The notes below the pieces were generated by a model. The model saw only the letters and a list, made by a program, of their open reading frames with translations. It was not told the DNA's origin and searched no databases. Below, in pieces: positions 27,574-37,866 of a stretch of DNA of 64,000 nt. The stretch is from assembly GCF_000739085.1 (NCBI RefSeq), contig NZ_CP009110.1:1488001-1552000 (forward strand). The letters run 5' to 3'. Source of the stretch: Amycolatopsis methanolica 239. Its GTDB lineage: Bacteria; Actinomycetota; Actinomycetes; Mycobacteriales; Pseudonocardiaceae. The stretch's first letter is position 1. Every line of letters begins with the position of its first letter. The translations under genes were made by a program, and so were the position numbers.

Positions 27574-29589
27574 ATGAGGACCGCACGCTGGCTCGTCCCC
27601 GTCCTGCTGGTCGTCGCCTGGCTGGCGCTGGGCGGCTTCGGTGGTCCCTACGCCGGCAAGCTGAGCGACGTCGCCACCAACGACAACTCCGCCTTCCTCC
27701 CGGCGTCCGCCGAATCCACCCGCGCCCTCGACGAGCAGCGCACCTTCAGCACCGACCAGACCCTCCCGGCGATCGTCGTCGCCGAGCGCGGGAGCGGCGT
27801 CGCGCCCCAGGACAACGCCTTCCTGACCGAGGCGGCGGCCCGCATCCAGGCCATCCCCGGCGTCGCGCGGGTCGCGAGCCCGCAGCCGTCCCAGGACGGC
27901 CAGGCCCTCGAACTCACCGTCTCCGTCCTCGTCGGCGGCGAACCCGGCGAGGTCGTCGAGCAGATCCGCGCCGAACTCCGCCAGGCGCCGCCGGGGCTGA
28001 CCGTCCTCGTCGCCGGACCGGCCGCGCAGATCGCGGACCTGGTCACCGCCTTCGGCGGCATCGACGGGCTCCTCCTGCTGGTCGCCGGGCTCGTCGTGGC
28101 GCTGATCCTCGTCGTGGTCTACCGCAGCCCGCTGCTGCCCGTCGTCGTGCTGCTCTCCGCCGTCTTCGCGCTCGGGCTGGCCAGCCTGGTCGTCTACCTG
28201 CTCGCCGACCACGACGTCCTCACCCTCAACGGCCAGAGCCAGGGCATCCTGTTCATCCTCGTCTTCGGCGCGGCCACCGACTACGCGCTCCTCCTGGTCT
28301 CCCGGTTCCGCGAACAGCTGAGCGACACCGAGAGCCGGCGCGAAGCGGTCGAACTCGCCTGGCGCGCCACCCTGCCGCCGATCGCCGCGTCGGCCGGGAC
28401 CGTCGTGCTCGGCGTGCTCTGCCTGCTGTTCTCCGACCTGCAGTCCAACCGCGGCCTCGGCCCGGTCGCCGCGATCGGCATCGCCGCCGCGTTCCTCGCC
28501 TCCGTCACGTTCCTGCCGGCCGCGCTCGCCCTGCTCGGCCGCGCCGCGTTCTGGCCGGTCCGGCCCAGGCTCGGCGAGCCGCACCCGGAGTCGAGCGGCA
28601 TCTGGGGGCGGATCGCCAAGGCTGTCGCGGCCAAACCGCGTGCGATCTGGATCGGCACCACCGTCCTGCTCCTGGCCGGCGCCGCGTTCGTCCCGCAGCT
28701 CAGGGCGGGCGGGGTCGCGCAGTCCGAGCTGTTCCTCACCCCGGTCGACTCGGTCGCCGGTCAGCAGGTGCTGGCCAGGCACTTCCCCGGCGGGTCCGGC
28801 TCGCCGACCACGATCATCGCCAACGCGGGTCAGGGCGAGGCGGTCGCGCGGGCCGCACGGGTGGACGGGGTGGCGCAGGTCGCCGCGATCCCCAACGTCG
28901 TCGACGGCCGTGTCCAGGTCGTCGCGATCCTCACCGACGCCGCCGACTCCGAAGCCGCGCTCGACACGGTCGGCCGCATCCGGGAGGCCGTGCACGCGGT
29001 GCCCGGCGCGGACGCCGTCGTCGGCGGCACCACCGCCACCCAGCTGGACACGCAGAAGACCTCCGAGCGGGACCGGGCGGTGATCATCCCGATCGTCCTC
29101 GTGGTGATCTTCGCGGTGCTCGCGTTGCTGCTGCGGGCCCTGCTCGCGCCGCTGCTGCTGATCGCGACCGTCGTGCTGTCCTTCGCCGCCACGATGGGCG
29201 TGTCGGCGCTGGTGTTCAACCACCTGCTGGACTTCCCCGGCGCGGACCCGGCGGTGCCGCTGTTCGGGTTCGTCTTCCTGGTGGCGCTCGGGATCGACTA
29301 CAACATCTTCCTGATGACCCGGGTGCGCGAGGAGGCCGTCCGGACGAACACCCGCCAGGGCACGATGCGCGGGCTCACGCTCACCGGCGGCGTGATCACC
29401 TCGGCCGGGGTGGTGCTCGCCGCCACCTTCGCGGCGCTGGCGGTCATCCCGATCCTGTTCCTGGCCCAGATCGCGTTCATCGTCGCGTTCGGCGTCCTGC
29501 TCGACACCCTGATCGTGCGGTCGCTGCTGGTGCCCGCCCTGACGCTGGACGTCGGGCGGCGGATCTGGTGGCCGTCGAAGGTGCCGTGA
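27574..29589 (+). CDS. MMPL/RND-type transporter
   Basis: A 671-residue membrane protein built of two similar halves, each with one helix, a large external loop (about residues 35-160 and 370-490) and a five-helix bundle. Characteristic stretches are VFGAATDYALLLVSRFREQL in the first half and GFVFLVALGIDYNIFLMTRV in the second, which contain the proton-relay Asp-Tyr pair of MmpL proteins. It probably exports a lipid or hydrophobic compound and appears to be under the divergent MarR regulator. Confidence 0.9.
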   Translation: MRTARWLVPVLLVVAWLALGGFGGPYAGKLSDVATNDNSAFLPASAESTRALDEQRTFSTDQTLPAIVVAERGSGVAPQDNAFLTEAAARIQAIPGVARVASPQPSQDGQALELTVSVLVGGEPGEVVEQIRAELRQAPPGLTVLVAGPAAQIADLVTAFGGIDGLLLLVAGLVVALILVVVYRSPLLPVVVLLSAVFALGLASLVVYLLADHDVLTLNGQSQGILFILVFGAATDYALLLVSRFREQLSDTESRREAVELAWRATLPPIAASAGTVVLGVLCLLFSDLQSNRGLGPVAAIGIAAAFLASVTFLPAALALLGRAAFWPVRPRLGEPHPESSGIWGRIAKAVAAKPRAIWIGTTVLLLAGAAFVPQLRAGGVAQSELFLTPVDSVAGQQVLARHFPGGSGSPTTIIANAGQGEAVARAARVDGVAQVAAIPNVVDGRVQVVAILTDAADSEAALDTVGRIREAVHAVPGADAVVGGTTATQLDTQKTSERDRAVIIPIVLVVIFAVLALLLRALLAPLLLIATVVLSFAATMGVSALVFNHLLDFPGADPAVPLFGFVFLVALGIDYNIFLMTRVREEAVRTNTRQGTMRGLTLTGGVITSAGVVLAATFAALAVIPILFLAQIAFIVAFGVLLDTLIVRSLLVPALTLDVGRRIWWPSKVP

Positions 29590-30243
29590 TCAGCCGTCGA
29601 GCACGACGGCGACGATCCCCGCCAGGTGCGCCAGGCGCGCGACCTCGGCGGCCCGGAACATCGGGCCGCCGGGACGGCCCACGAGCAGCGCCTTGTCCGG
29701 CTTGCCCAGCGGCGTCGCCGCCAGCTCGGTGCCCAGCTCCTGCCAGGTGTCCGGCACCCAGGAGTCCTCCGAGTCGAGGATGGTGGCGCGCTCAAGCGGC
29801 AGCCACGGCAAGTCGGTGATCGGCGCTTCGGGCGCCGCGCTGGAGGAGGCCAGGCGGTCCACGCCCGGCTCGCCGACCGACACCACGATCGCCCAGCCCG
29901 CCCGGATGATCCGCGGCACACCCTCGACCAGCACCGACAGCCCGGACGCCGGCTGCGCGGCGATCTCCTCGACCAGTTCCAGCTCGCGGTGGGTGTCCAG
30001 CACACCGGCGTACGGCCGCACCGCGTCGACCTCGACGCCCTCCACGCTCTCCGCCGCGGTGATCACGGCGTCCGGCAGCCTGCCGGAGGGCAGCTCGACG
30101 ACCATGTCGTCGATCGCGACACCACCGCCGCGCTCGACCACGTCCACCGAGAGGATGTCCGCCCCGATCATGCCGAGAGCCGTCGCGACCGCTCCGAGGG
30201 TTCCTGGCGTGTCCGGGAGCTGCACCCGGATCAGGAAGGACAA
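29590..30243 (-). CDS. ACT-domain amino-acid-binding protein
   Basis: A 217-residue protein starting from a TTG at 30243 (SFLIRVQLPDTPGTLGAVAT), which has GAGGGG about 6 bases upstream. The first 80 residues are an ACT domain (MIGADILSVDVVERGGGVAI). The rest looks like a degenerate regulatory or GAF-like domain (SVLVEGVPRIIRAGWAIVVS, and DKALLVGRPGGPMFR). It lies between the ligA region and gatC, as Rv3013 does in M. tuberculosis. The ligand and target are unknown. It is divergent from gatC. Confidence 0.8.
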   Translation of the reverse strand: MSFLIRVQLPDTPGTLGAVATALGMIGADILSVDVVERGGGVAIDDMVVELPSGRLPDAVITAAESVEGVEVDAVRPYAGVLDTHRELELVEEIAAQPASGLSVLVEGVPRIIRAGWAIVVSVGEPGVDRLASSSAAPEAPITDLPWLPLERATILDSEDSWVPDTWQELGTELAATPLGKPDKALLVGRPGGPMFRAAEVARLAHLAGIVAVVLDG

Positions 30244-30458
30244 CGTGAACCCCTCTCGGGTCCGGCGCTCCCGCCTTGCCGGGGAGCGCAACCGGCCGCT
30301 GATTGTGACAGACGAAGGCCGTCACGGGGAGCCATCGTCTGAGTACCGAGACCGGATTGCGAGCCCGCCGTGCACAACCCGGTCGAGGTCGCAAGGCCCG
30401 CCGCCATAGACTTGTGACTTACCGAAACGCCGATCCGCACACCCCGGGAGTCACCCGC

Positions 30459-30758
30459 GTGCCCAACATTTCCCGCGACGAGGTCGCGCACCTGGCCAAG
30501 CTCGCCAGGCTCGCGGTCACCGACGACGAGCTGAACGTTTTCGCAGGTCAGCTCGACCAGATCCTGGACGCGGTTGCCAAGGTCAGCGAAGTCGCAGCCG
30601 ACGACGTGCCGCCGACCTCGCACGCCGTGCCGCTCACGAACGTCTTCCGCGAGGACGTGGTCCGGCCCGGGCTCACCCAGCAGCAGGCGCTGGCCGGTGC
30701 GCCGGCCGCCGAAGAGGGCCGCTTCCGGGTGCCGCGGATCCTGGGGGAGGAACAGTGA
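30459..30758 (+). CDS. gatC: Glutamyl/aspartyl-tRNA amidotransferase subunit C
   Basis: A 99-residue protein: [20 protein letters not shown], then [18 protein letters not shown] and a C-terminal [11 protein letters not shown] and [11 protein letters not shown]. GatC wraps around GatA and stabilises the GatCAB complex that converts Glu-tRNA(Gln) to Gln-tRNA(Gln). The GTG at 30459 has GGGAG 8 bases upstream; a longer open frame upstream lacks support. It overlaps gatA by 4 bases. Confidence 0.95.
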   Translation: MPNISRDEVAHLAKLARLAVTDDELNVFAGQLDQILDAVAKVSEVAADDVPPTSHAVPLTNVFREDVVRPGLTQQQALAGAPAAEEGRFRVPRILGEEQ

Positions 30759-32260
30759 CCGACCTAACACGGCTGTCGGCCGCCGAGCTGGCCGAGAAGA
30801 TCCACGCGCGTGAGGTGTCCGCCGCGGAGGTCACGCAGGCGCACCTGGACCGCATCGGCGAGGTCGACGACCACGTCCACGCGTTCCTCAACGTCGACGC
30901 CGACGGCGCCCTCGCGGCGGCCCGTGAGGTCGACGCCGCACTGGCCGACGGCCAGGCCCCGGCCTCGCCGATCGCCGGTGTCCCGCTCGCCCTCAAGGAC
31001 GTGCTGACCACCCAGGGCCTGCCCACCACCTGCGGTTCGAAGACCCTGGAGAACTGGATCCCGCCGTACGACTCAACGGTCACGCGCAAGCTGCGCGAGG
31101 CGGGCGTGCCGATCCTGGGCAAGACCAACATGGACGAGTTCGCGATGGGCTCCTCCACCGAGAACTCCGCGTTCGGCCCGACGCACAACCCGTGGGACCA
31201 CGCCCGCATCCCGGGCGGCTCCGGCGGTGGGTCGGCCGCGTCGCTGGCCGCCTTCGAGGCGCCGCTGGCGATCGGCACCGACACCGGCGGCTCGATCCGC
31301 CAGCCGGGCGCGGTCACTGGCACGGTCGGCGTGAAGCCGACGTACGGCGGCGTGTCCCGCTACGGGCTGGTGGCGTTCTCGTCCTCGCTCGACCAGGCCG
31401 GGCCGTGCGCCCGCACCGTGCTGGACGCCGCGCTGCTGCACGAGGTAATCGGCGGGTGGGACCCGCTCGACTCGACCTCGATCAACGCGCCGGTGCCGCC
31501 GGTGGTCGCCGCCGCCCGCGAGGGCCTGCGCGGTGACCTCAAGGGCGTCAAGGTCGGCGTGGTCAAGGAGTTCAGCGGCGAGGGCTACCAGGCCGGCGTC
31601 CAGCGCTCCTTCGAGGGGGCGGTCGAGCAGCTCAAGGCGCTCGGCGCCGAGGTCGTCGAGGTGTCCTGCCCGAACTTCGTCTACGCGCTGCCGGCGTACT
31701 ACCTGATCGCGCCGAGTGAGGCGTCGTCGAACCTGGCCCGGTTCGACGCCATGCGCTACGGCCTGCGGGTCGCCGACGACGGTTCGCACAGCGCCGAAGA
31801 GGTCATGTCGGCCACCCGCGAGGCTGGGTTCGGCCCCGAGGTCAAGCGCCGCATCATGCTCGGCACGTACGCGCTGTCCTCCGGCTACTACGACGCCTAC
31901 TACGGCTCGGCGCAGAAGGTGCGGACGCTGATCTCCCGCGACTTCGCGGCCGCGTTCGAGAAGGTGGACGTGCTGGTCTCGCCGACCACCCCGACCACCG
32001 CGTTCAAGATCGGCGAGCGGGTCGACGACCCGATGGCCATGTACCTCGCCGACCTGTGCACGATCCCGGCCAACCTGGCGGGCAACGCCGCCATGAGCGT
32101 GCCCAGTGGACTGTCCGATGAGGACGGCCTGCCGGTGGGTCTGCAGATCATGGCCCCGGCGCTGGCCGACGACCGGCTCTACCGGGTGGGCGCCGCCTAC
32201 GAGGTCGCGCGCGGGTCGATCATCGACCGGGTTCCGGAGCTGAAGGGAGTCTCGGCGTGA
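30755..32260 (+). CDS. gatA: Glutamyl/aspartyl-tRNA amidotransferase subunit A
   Basis: A 501-residue amidase-signature enzyme that releases ammonia from glutamine. The Ser-cisSer-Lys triad is in [14 protein letters not shown] (Lys), [11 protein letters not shown] (cis-Ser) and [16 protein letters not shown] (nucleophile Ser). The length and motifs are complete. It overlaps gatC and gatB by 4 bases each (GTGA), so the three subunits are translated together. Confidence 0.98.
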   Translation: MTDLTRLSAAELAEKIHAREVSAAEVTQAHLDRIGEVDDHVHAFLNVDADGALAAAREVDAALADGQAPASPIAGVPLALKDVLTTQGLPTTCGSKTLENWIPPYDSTVTRKLREAGVPILGKTNMDEFAMGSSTENSAFGPTHNPWDHARIPGGSGGGSAASLAAFEAPLAIGTDTGGSIRQPGAVTGTVGVKPTYGGVSRYGLVAFSSSLDQAGPCARTVLDAALLHEVIGGWDPLDSTSINAPVPPVVAAAREGLRGDLKGVKVGVVKEFSGEGYQAGVQRSFEGAVEQLKALGAEVVEVSCPNFVYALPAYYLIAPSEASSNLARFDAMRYGLRVADDGSHSAEEVMSATREAGFGPEVKRRIMLGTYALSSGYYDAYYGSAQKVRTLISRDFAAAFEKVDVLVSPTTPTTAFKIGERVDDPMAMYLADLCTIPANLAGNAAMSVPSGLSDEDGLPVGLQIMAPALADDRLYRVGAAYEVARGSIIDRVPELKGVSA

Positions 32261-33762
32261 CCGCCGTTGCCGAAGTGATGGACTACGCCGAGGTCGTCGA
32301 GCGGTTCGACCCGGTGCTCGGGCTCGAGGTCCACGTCGAGCTGAACACCAAGACGAAGATGTTCTGCGGCTGCGCCAACGAGTTCGGCGGCGAGCCCAAC
32401 ACCCACGTGTGCCCGACCTGCCTCGGCCTGCCCGGCGCGCTGCCGGTGCTCAACGGCAAGGGCGTCGAGGGCGCGATCCGCATCGGCCTCGCGCTGAACT
32501 GCGAGATCGCCGAGTGGTGCCGGTTCGCCCGGAAGAACTACTTCTACCCGGACATGCCGAAGAACTTCCAGACCTCGCAGTACGACGAGCCGATCGCGTT
32601 CAACGGCTACCTGGACGTGACGCTGGACGACGGCGAGGTCGTGCGCGTGGAGATCGAGCGCGCGCACATGGAGGAAGACACCGGCAAGTCGCTGCACGTC
32701 GGCGGCGCCACCGGCCGCATTCACGGCGCGGAGCACTCGCTGCTGGACTACAACCGGGCCGGCGTGCCGCTCATCGAGATCGTCACCAAGCCGATCGTCG
32801 GCATGGGCGAGCGGGCCCCCGAGGTCGCCCGCGCCTACGTGACCGCGCTGCGGGACCTGCTGCTGGCGCTGGACGTCTCCGACGTGCGCATGGACCAGGG
32901 CTCGCTGCGCTGCGACGCGAACGTATCGCTGATGCCGAAGGGCGCCACCGAGTTCGGCACCCGCACCGAGACCAAGAACGTCAACTCCTTCCGCAGCGTC
33001 GAGCGCGCCGTGCGGTACGAGATGACGCGTCAGGCCGCGGTGCTGGTCGCGGGCGGCACGGTCACCCAGGAGACCCGGCACTTCCAGGAGGCCGACGGCA
33101 CCACCTCGCCGGGCCGCACCAAGGAGACCGCTGAGGACTACCGGTACTTCCCGGAGCCCGACCTGGTCCCGATCGCGCCGTCGCGCGAGTGGGTCGAGGA
33201 GCTGCGCCGGACGCTGCCGGAGATGCCGGCCGCGCGCCGCAAGCGGATCCAGACCGAGTGGAACCTGTCCGCCGAGGAGCTGCGCGACCTGTTCAACTCG
33301 GGCGCGGTGGAGCTGGTCGAGGCGACGGTCGCCGAGGGCGCGAAGCCGAACGACGCCCGCAGCTGGTGGGTGAACTTCCTGGCGCAGGAGGCCAACGCCC
33401 GCGAGACCGAGATCAGCGCGCTGCCGATCACCCCGGCGCAGGTCGCCAGGGTGGCCGCGCTGGTCGACTCCGGCGAGCTGACCAACAAGCTCGCGCGTGA
33501 GGTGGTCAAGGGCGTGCTTGCCGGCGAGGGCGAGCCGGACGAGGTCGTGGAGAAGCGGGGCCTGAAGGTCGTCTCGGACGACTCGGCGCTGCTGGCCGCG
33601 GTCGATGCGGCGCTGGCCGCGCAGCCGGACATCGCGGACAAGATCCGCGGTGGCAAGGTCCAGGCGGCGGGCGCGATCGTCGGCGCGGTCATGAAGGCGA
33701 CCAAGGGGCAGGCCGACGCCAAGCGCGTCCGTGAACTCATCATCGAGCGGGTGGGCGCCTGA
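32257..33762 (+). CDS. gatB: Glutamyl/aspartyl-tRNA amidotransferase subunit B
   Basis: A 501-residue protein that phosphorylates and amidates the mischarged tRNA. Landmarks are [18 protein letters not shown], the cysteine-rich FCGCANEFG and [11 protein letters not shown] zinc site, [20 protein letters not shown], and the C-terminal YqeY-like tail ([20 protein letters not shown]) that recognises tRNA. It is directly followed, after 2 bases, by a small membrane protein gene. Confidence 0.98.
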   Translation: MTAVAEVMDYAEVVERFDPVLGLEVHVELNTKTKMFCGCANEFGGEPNTHVCPTCLGLPGALPVLNGKGVEGAIRIGLALNCEIAEWCRFARKNYFYPDMPKNFQTSQYDEPIAFNGYLDVTLDDGEVVRVEIERAHMEEDTGKSLHVGGATGRIHGAEHSLLDYNRAGVPLIEIVTKPIVGMGERAPEVARAYVTALRDLLLALDVSDVRMDQGSLRCDANVSLMPKGATEFGTRTETKNVNSFRSVERAVRYEMTRQAAVLVAGGTVTQETRHFQEADGTTSPGRTKETAEDYRYFPEPDLVPIAPSREWVEELRRTLPEMPAARRKRIQTEWNLSAEELRDLFNSGAVELVEATVAEGAKPNDARSWWVNFLAQEANARETEISALPITPAQVARVAALVDSGELTNKLAREVVKGVLAGEGEPDEVVEKRGLKVVSDDSALLAAVDAALAAQPDIADKIRGGKVQAAGAIVGAVMKATKGQADAKRVRELIIERVGA

Positions 33763-33764
33763 GG

Positions 33765-34283
33765 ATGCCGTCGAAGGTGTCCGCCGAGCCCGAGCGGTTC
33801 TCGCTCGCCCGCGTCAGCTGGCGCGAGTGGACGGCGTTCGGGGCGGGCGTGCTGGCCACGCTCGCCCTGTTCCTGCCGTGGACGAACCTGTCCGCGCAGG
33901 ACCAGATCGTCGAGGAGGCCCTGCGCGAACTGCCGTCGCCGGACGTCGCGCGGGACGCCTGGACCACAGGGTTCCTCGCCTGGTGCGGGCCGTTGCTGCT
34001 GCTCCTGGCCGGTGTCGCGGTGGTCGCGTTCGGACAGTTCCGCAAGGTGCGCGTCGCCGGGCTGCCGCACCTGTGGCTGATCTTCGCCGGGGTGGCGCTG
34101 CTGCTGATGGTCCTCGGCTGGTTCGCGATGGGCTGGCAGTTCGACGAGGACACCCGCGGGCTGCTCGACGAGGGCGGCATCGGGCTGTACGCCGGGATCG
34201 GCCGGTACCTGGGGATGCTCGGCGCGCTGGCTTCGCTGGTGGTGGCCGTGCTGGACGTCCGCGCGCTGCGTCGCCGGTCCTGA
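33765..34283 (+). CDS. Small polytopic membrane protein downstream of gatB
   Basis: A 172-residue protein with about four hydrophobic segments (WTAFGAGVLATLALFLPWTN, WCGPLLLLLAGVAVVAFGQF, LWLIFAGVALLLMVLGWFAM and YLGMLGALASLVVAVLDVRA) and a short acidic loop. No family was recognised. It starts 2 bases after gatB and is probably in the same transcript. Confidence 0.75.
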   Translation: MPSKVSAEPERFSLARVSWREWTAFGAGVLATLALFLPWTNLSAQDQIVEEALRELPSPDVARDAWTTGFLAWCGPLLLLLAGVAVVAFGQFRKVRVAGLPHLWLIFAGVALLLMVLGWFAMGWQFDEDTRGLLDEGGIGLYAGIGRYLGMLGALASLVVAVLDVRALRRRS

Positions 34284-34344
34284 GCCTCGGCGGTTCCCGG
34301 GTAGAACACGGAACTCGCGCGCGTGAGCGTGGAACTCGCCGGTG

Positions 34345-34428
34345 TGTCCGCGAGTCCCCCGTTCCTGTCCGCGAGTTCTGCGTTCCCGGCCGTGAGTTCT
34401 GCGGTCCTGCGCGTGAGGTCTGCGGTGC
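34345..34428. repeat. Four tandem 21-base repeats
   Basis: Four consecutive units at 34345, 34366, 34387 and 34408 share the core (G/C)CGTGAGTTCTGCGTTCC with a few changes. Just upstream, two inverted half-units (GGAACTCGC at about 34310 and 34331) are present. The array fills the gap between the convergent membrane-protein and lipoprotein genes, and its last unit touches the lipoprotein stop codon. Confidence 0.75.
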
Positions 34429-35618
34429 TAGTCCTTGCCGCTGCCGCCGCTCGGGGTGGCCTGCAGCGAGATCAGCACGACCCGGTCGTCGCTCGAAATC
34501 GGCTGGCCGCCGTCCTTGTTGACGGTGCCCACGAGCGCGAACTGGCTGTCGAGCTGGTCCAGACCGCCGTAGCGGCCGTACGCGGTGCCGTTCTTGCCGT
34601 CCATCAGCGTCTTCGGCTTGCCGCCCACCGAACCGTCCAGCGTGATGGGCAGTTCCTGCACGTTGGCGCCCACCGAGGTGGCGATGACGACCGCCGAGCC
34701 GCTGTCCGCGCAGCCCGCCAGCGCCGGCTTGTCCGGCCACGTCCAGGTCGGCACCGCGAGCGACGCACCCGGCATGATCGGGTACAGCGCGTCCACCGAC
34801 GAGCCCCGGTCCGTGATCCACATCCGGGAACCGTCCGTCGCCTTGCAGAGCCCGCCGGGGGAGTGCACACCGCTCGCGTACACCCGCGAGCCGGGAGTCG
34901 GGTTGCCCTGCGCGGCGTTGCCCGCCGTGTCGATGCGCAGGACCTTCCCGGCCAGCGAGTTCGGGTCCGCGGCCGCCGACGGGTTGCCCGCGTCGCCCGT
35001 CGCGACCAGCAGCGCGCCCTTGCCGTCGGCCATGATCGCGCCCCGGTTGCCCGTCGCGCCCTTCGGGATGCCCGTCAGCAGCGCCTTCGGCTGCTGGCCG
35101 CGCGTAAAACGGACCACCCGGTTGTCGGTGGCCGTCGTGACGTAGGCGAACACCAGCTGGTCCTCGGCGAACGTCGGGGACAGCGCGAGCCCGGTCAGGC
35201 CGCCGTCACCGGTCGCCTGCACGTCCAGGCGGATGACCTCGGCCGGCGCCTGACCGCTCGACACCTGCAGCACGCGGCCGGTCTTGCGCTCCGCGGCGAG
35301 CGCGCTCGGCGCGGAGCCGCTGTTCGGCAACGCGGCGAGCGCGGACACCGTGTCCAGGCACGTCGCGATCACCGACTGGTCGTAGTCGGTGCAGCCCTGC
35401 GGCGGCGGGATCGACGTCTGCGGGGCGCTGGGCCGCGACTCGTCGTCACCGCCGTCGACCTCGGGCAGCTCGGGCTGCGGACCGGCCGGGGCGGTCAGCT
35501 CCGGGGCGGGCTCGAACGTCTGGTTCGCGGCCCGGTCGTCGAACTGGGCGCAGCCGGTCAGCAGCAGCCCGCAGGCCGCAACGAGCAGCCACGGCGCCTT
35601 CCCGTTCCCGACACGCAC
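34428..35618 (-). CDS. LppZ-like lipoprotein, glucose/sorbosone dehydrogenase-type beta-propeller
   Basis: A 396-residue exported lipoprotein. The signal peptide ends in the lipobox LLTGC, so Cys23 is the expected lipidated residue. A proline-, glutamate- and aspartate-rich linker (about 25-75) leads to a six-bladed propeller: VIRLDVQATGDGGLTGLALS, RGAIMADGKGALLVATGDAG, GKVLRIDTAGNAAQGNPTPG and YASGVHSPGGL. The family resembles PQQ-dependent sugar dehydrogenases, but the activity is uncertain. The position matches lppZ (Rv3006) in M. tuberculosis. Confidence 0.85.
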   Translation of the reverse strand: MRVGNGKAPWLLVAACGLLLTGCAQFDDRAANQTFEPAPELTAPAGPQPELPEVDGGDDESRPSAPQTSIPPPQGCTDYDQSVIATCLDTVSALAALPNSGSAPSALAAERKTGRVLQVSSGQAPAEVIRLDVQATGDGGLTGLALSPTFAEDQLVFAYVTTATDNRVVRFTRGQQPKALLTGIPKGATGNRGAIMADGKGALLVATGDAGNPSAAADPNSLAGKVLRIDTAGNAAQGNPTPGSRVYASGVHSPGGLCKATDGSRMWITDRGSSVDALYPIMPGASLAVPTWTWPDKPALAGCADSGSAVVIATSVGANVQELPITLDGSVGGKPKTLMDGKNGTAYGRYGGLDQLDSQFALVGTVNKDGGQPISSDDRVVLISLQATPSGGSGKD

Positions 35619-35670
35619 GCTCCCAGCCTAGGTGCCGGTGGGTGAACGACGGGTAAGTACCGTGGCGATC

Positions 35671-36585
35671 ATGTCCGTCACGGTTCTGGTCCCCGACGAA
35701 GACGGCCTGCACGCGCTCGGCGAGCTGGCCGGGGTGCGGCCCGTCCGCTACAGCTGGCGCGAACCGCTGCCGCCCGAGGCCGCCGACGCCGAGGTCCTCG
35801 TCCCCGGCGCGCACCGGCCCGAGGAACGCGACGCGGTGCTCGGCGCGCTGCCGAACCTGAAGCTGATCCAGCTGCTGTCGGCGGGCGCGGAGAACTGGAT
35901 CGGCTCCGTGCCGGACGGTGTGCTGCTGTCCACCTGCCGCGGCGCGCACGGCGGCAGCACGGCCGAATGGGTCGTCGCGGTGCTGCTGTCGATCTACCGG
36001 GAGCTACCCGGGTTCGCCGCCGACCAGGCCGCGCACCGCTGGAACCTGCACGCCACCGACACGCTGCAGGACAAGCGGGTGCTCGTCGTCGGGGCCGGTG
36101 ACCTGGGACGGCAGCTCAAGCGCCGCCTGGCCGCCTTCGACGCGCGGGTCACGATGGTCGGCGTCAGCGCGCGCGAGGGCGTGCACTCGGTCGACGAGCT
36201 GCCCGCGCTGCTGGGCGCGCACGACGTCGTCGCGCTGATGGTGCCGCTGACCTCCCGCACCCGCGGGATGGTGGACGCGAAATTCCTCGCCGCGATGCCC
36301 GATGGCGCGATCCTCGTCAACGCCGCGCGCGGACCGGTGGTCGACACGGACGCGCTGGTCGCCGAGCTGACCGCCGGCCGCCTGCGGGCCGCGCTGGACG
36401 TCACCGACCCCGAGCCGCTGCCCGCGGGCCATCCATTGTGGACGGCGCCGAACGTGGTGCTGACACCGCACGTGGCCGGCTCGGTGACGGGCAGCAAGCG
36501 GCGTTCGTACGCCGTGGTCGCGGCGGAGATCGCACGCTACGCCGGCGGGGAGCTGCCGCAGAATCTCGTGCACGGGGAGTACTAG
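35671..36585 (+). CDS. D-isomer-specific 2-hydroxyacid dehydrogenase
   Basis: A 304-residue NAD(P)-dependent oxidoreductase. The dinucleotide site is VLVVGAGDLGRQLKRRLAAF. The catalytic Arg is in ILVNAARGPVVDTDALV and the catalytic His in VLTPHVAGSVTG. The ATG at 35671 is used here; a GTG at 35662 in the same frame is possible, since a -10-like TAAGTA lies just upstream. The substrate is not clear; glyoxylate or hydroxypyruvate reduction would fit. Confidence 0.87.
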   Translation: MSVTVLVPDEDGLHALGELAGVRPVRYSWREPLPPEAADAEVLVPGAHRPEERDAVLGALPNLKLIQLLSAGAENWIGSVPDGVLLSTCRGAHGGSTAEWVVAVLLSIYRELPGFAADQAAHRWNLHATDTLQDKRVLVVGAGDLGRQLKRRLAAFDARVTMVGVSAREGVHSVDELPALLGAHDVVALMVPLTSRTRGMVDAKFLAAMPDGAILVNAARGPVVDTDALVAELTAGRLRAALDVTDPEPLPAGHPLWTAPNVVLTPHVAGSVTGSKRRSYAVVAAEIARYAGGELPQNLVHGEY

Positions 36586-36728
36586 GGATGATCCTCTGCC
36601 ACGGCGGGTGCATCCCGGCTGACAAGCCCCGGGGCGTGTCAGGCGCCGTGTCAGCGCGGAGGCGGTGCGGTGTCAGGCCGGCGGGCGAACGTAGTCGCAT
36701 CAAGCCGGACCGAACACAGGAGCGCACG

Positions 36729-37805
36729 ATGCAGAACACCGCCACCACCACGCACCGCCCCGAGTCGCAGCAGGCCGTCCAGGCCCTCGTCGACGCCGGG
36801 TTCGCCGCCGCCGAGTTGTGCGTCCGCGACGACCGTGGCCGCTGGACCGGCCGGGCCGGCGTGAGCGAGCTGGGCGGGACCGCCGAGCCGCCCGCGGGCG
36901 CGCAGGGCTGGGCGGGCAGCGTCATGAAGACCTTCACCGCGACGCTCGTGCTCCAGCTGGTCGCCGAGGGCCGGATCGACCTGGACGGCCCGGTCGCCGG
37001 TCACCTGCCCGGGTTCGGGTTCGACGAGCGGATCACCGTCCGGATGCTGTTGCAGCACACCAGCGGCCTCTGCAACTACACCGGCGAGCTCGACGCCGAC
37101 GGCACCTTCGTGATGGGGCTCCCGTCGCAGGGCCGGGCGTGGGTGGACAACCGCTTCCACACCTACCGCCCCGAGGAGCTGGTGCGGTCCGCGCTGTCGC
37201 GGCCGGGGCGTTTCGAGCCGGGCGACGGCCAGAGCTACTCCAACACGAACTACACCGTCGCCCTGCTGCTGATCGAGGCGGTCACCGGCAACACCTACGC
37301 CGAGGAGGCCCAGCGGCGCATCCTCGACCCACTCGGGCTGGCGGACACCGTCGTGTCGGCGACCTCGCCGGACCTCCCCGGGCCGCATGCCCACGGCTAC
37401 TACCGCTACGAGGACGGCGGCGAGTGGCACGTCGTCGACGTCAGCCGCCAGAACCCGTCCCTGCTGGCCGGCGCCGGTGACCTGATCTCGACCGCGGAGG
37501 ACCTGAACACCTTCATCTCCGCGTTGCTCGGCGGCCGGCTCCTGCCTGCCCCGTTGCTGGCCGAGATGCTCACTCCGCACGGCGAGCTCAACCTCGGTCT
37601 GGGCCTGTGGGTGCAGAACCTCGGCCCGGCGGGCACGATCGTGCACCACAACGGCGGCGCCCCCGGCGGCTACGGCGCCCTGATGATCAGCACGCCGGAC
37701 GGCAGCCGGACCCTGACGGCGACACTGACCACCGGCGAGGCCGACCCGGCACAGGTGTTCCCCGCGGCGCTGGGCGCGCTCATCATGTCGGTGTTCGGCA
37801 GCTGA
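36729..37805 (+). CDS. Serine hydrolase, beta-lactamase / D-alanyl-D-alanine carboxypeptidase family
   Basis: A 358-residue class C beta-lactamase-fold enzyme. The catalytic SxxK is Ser64-Lys67 in GSVMKTFTATL, the YxN is YSNTNY, and the third motif is HHNGGAPGGYG. No signal peptide is visible, so it may be cytoplasmic and act as an esterase or peptidase. The ATG at 36729 has AGGAG 7 bases upstream. Its promoter region (36586-36728) holds three TGTCAG copies and otherwise nothing that I recognise. Confidence 0.87.
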   Translation: MQNTATTTHRPESQQAVQALVDAGFAAAELCVRDDRGRWTGRAGVSELGGTAEPPAGAQGWAGSVMKTFTATLVLQLVAEGRIDLDGPVAGHLPGFGFDERITVRMLLQHTSGLCNYTGELDADGTFVMGLPSQGRAWVDNRFHTYRPEELVRSALSRPGRFEPGDGQSYSNTNYTVALLLIEAVTGNTYAEEAQRRILDPLGLADTVVSATSPDLPGPHAHGYYRYEDGGEWHVVDVSRQNPSLLAGAGDLISTAEDLNTFISALLGGRLLPAPLLAEMLTPHGELNLGLGLWVQNLGPAGTIVHHNGGAPGGYGALMISTPDGSRTLTATLTTGEADPAQVFPAALGALIMSVFGS

Positions 37806-37866
37806 GCACTCGCTCGATGTCCCGGAAACTGTCGCGCTTCCGACACGGATGGCCTAACCTGCGCGG

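Noticed and set aside
36586..36728. Three TGTCAG copies upstream of the serine hydrolase as an operator array
   Set aside because: The spacing is irregular and the hexamer is short; nothing shows that it is more than chance.
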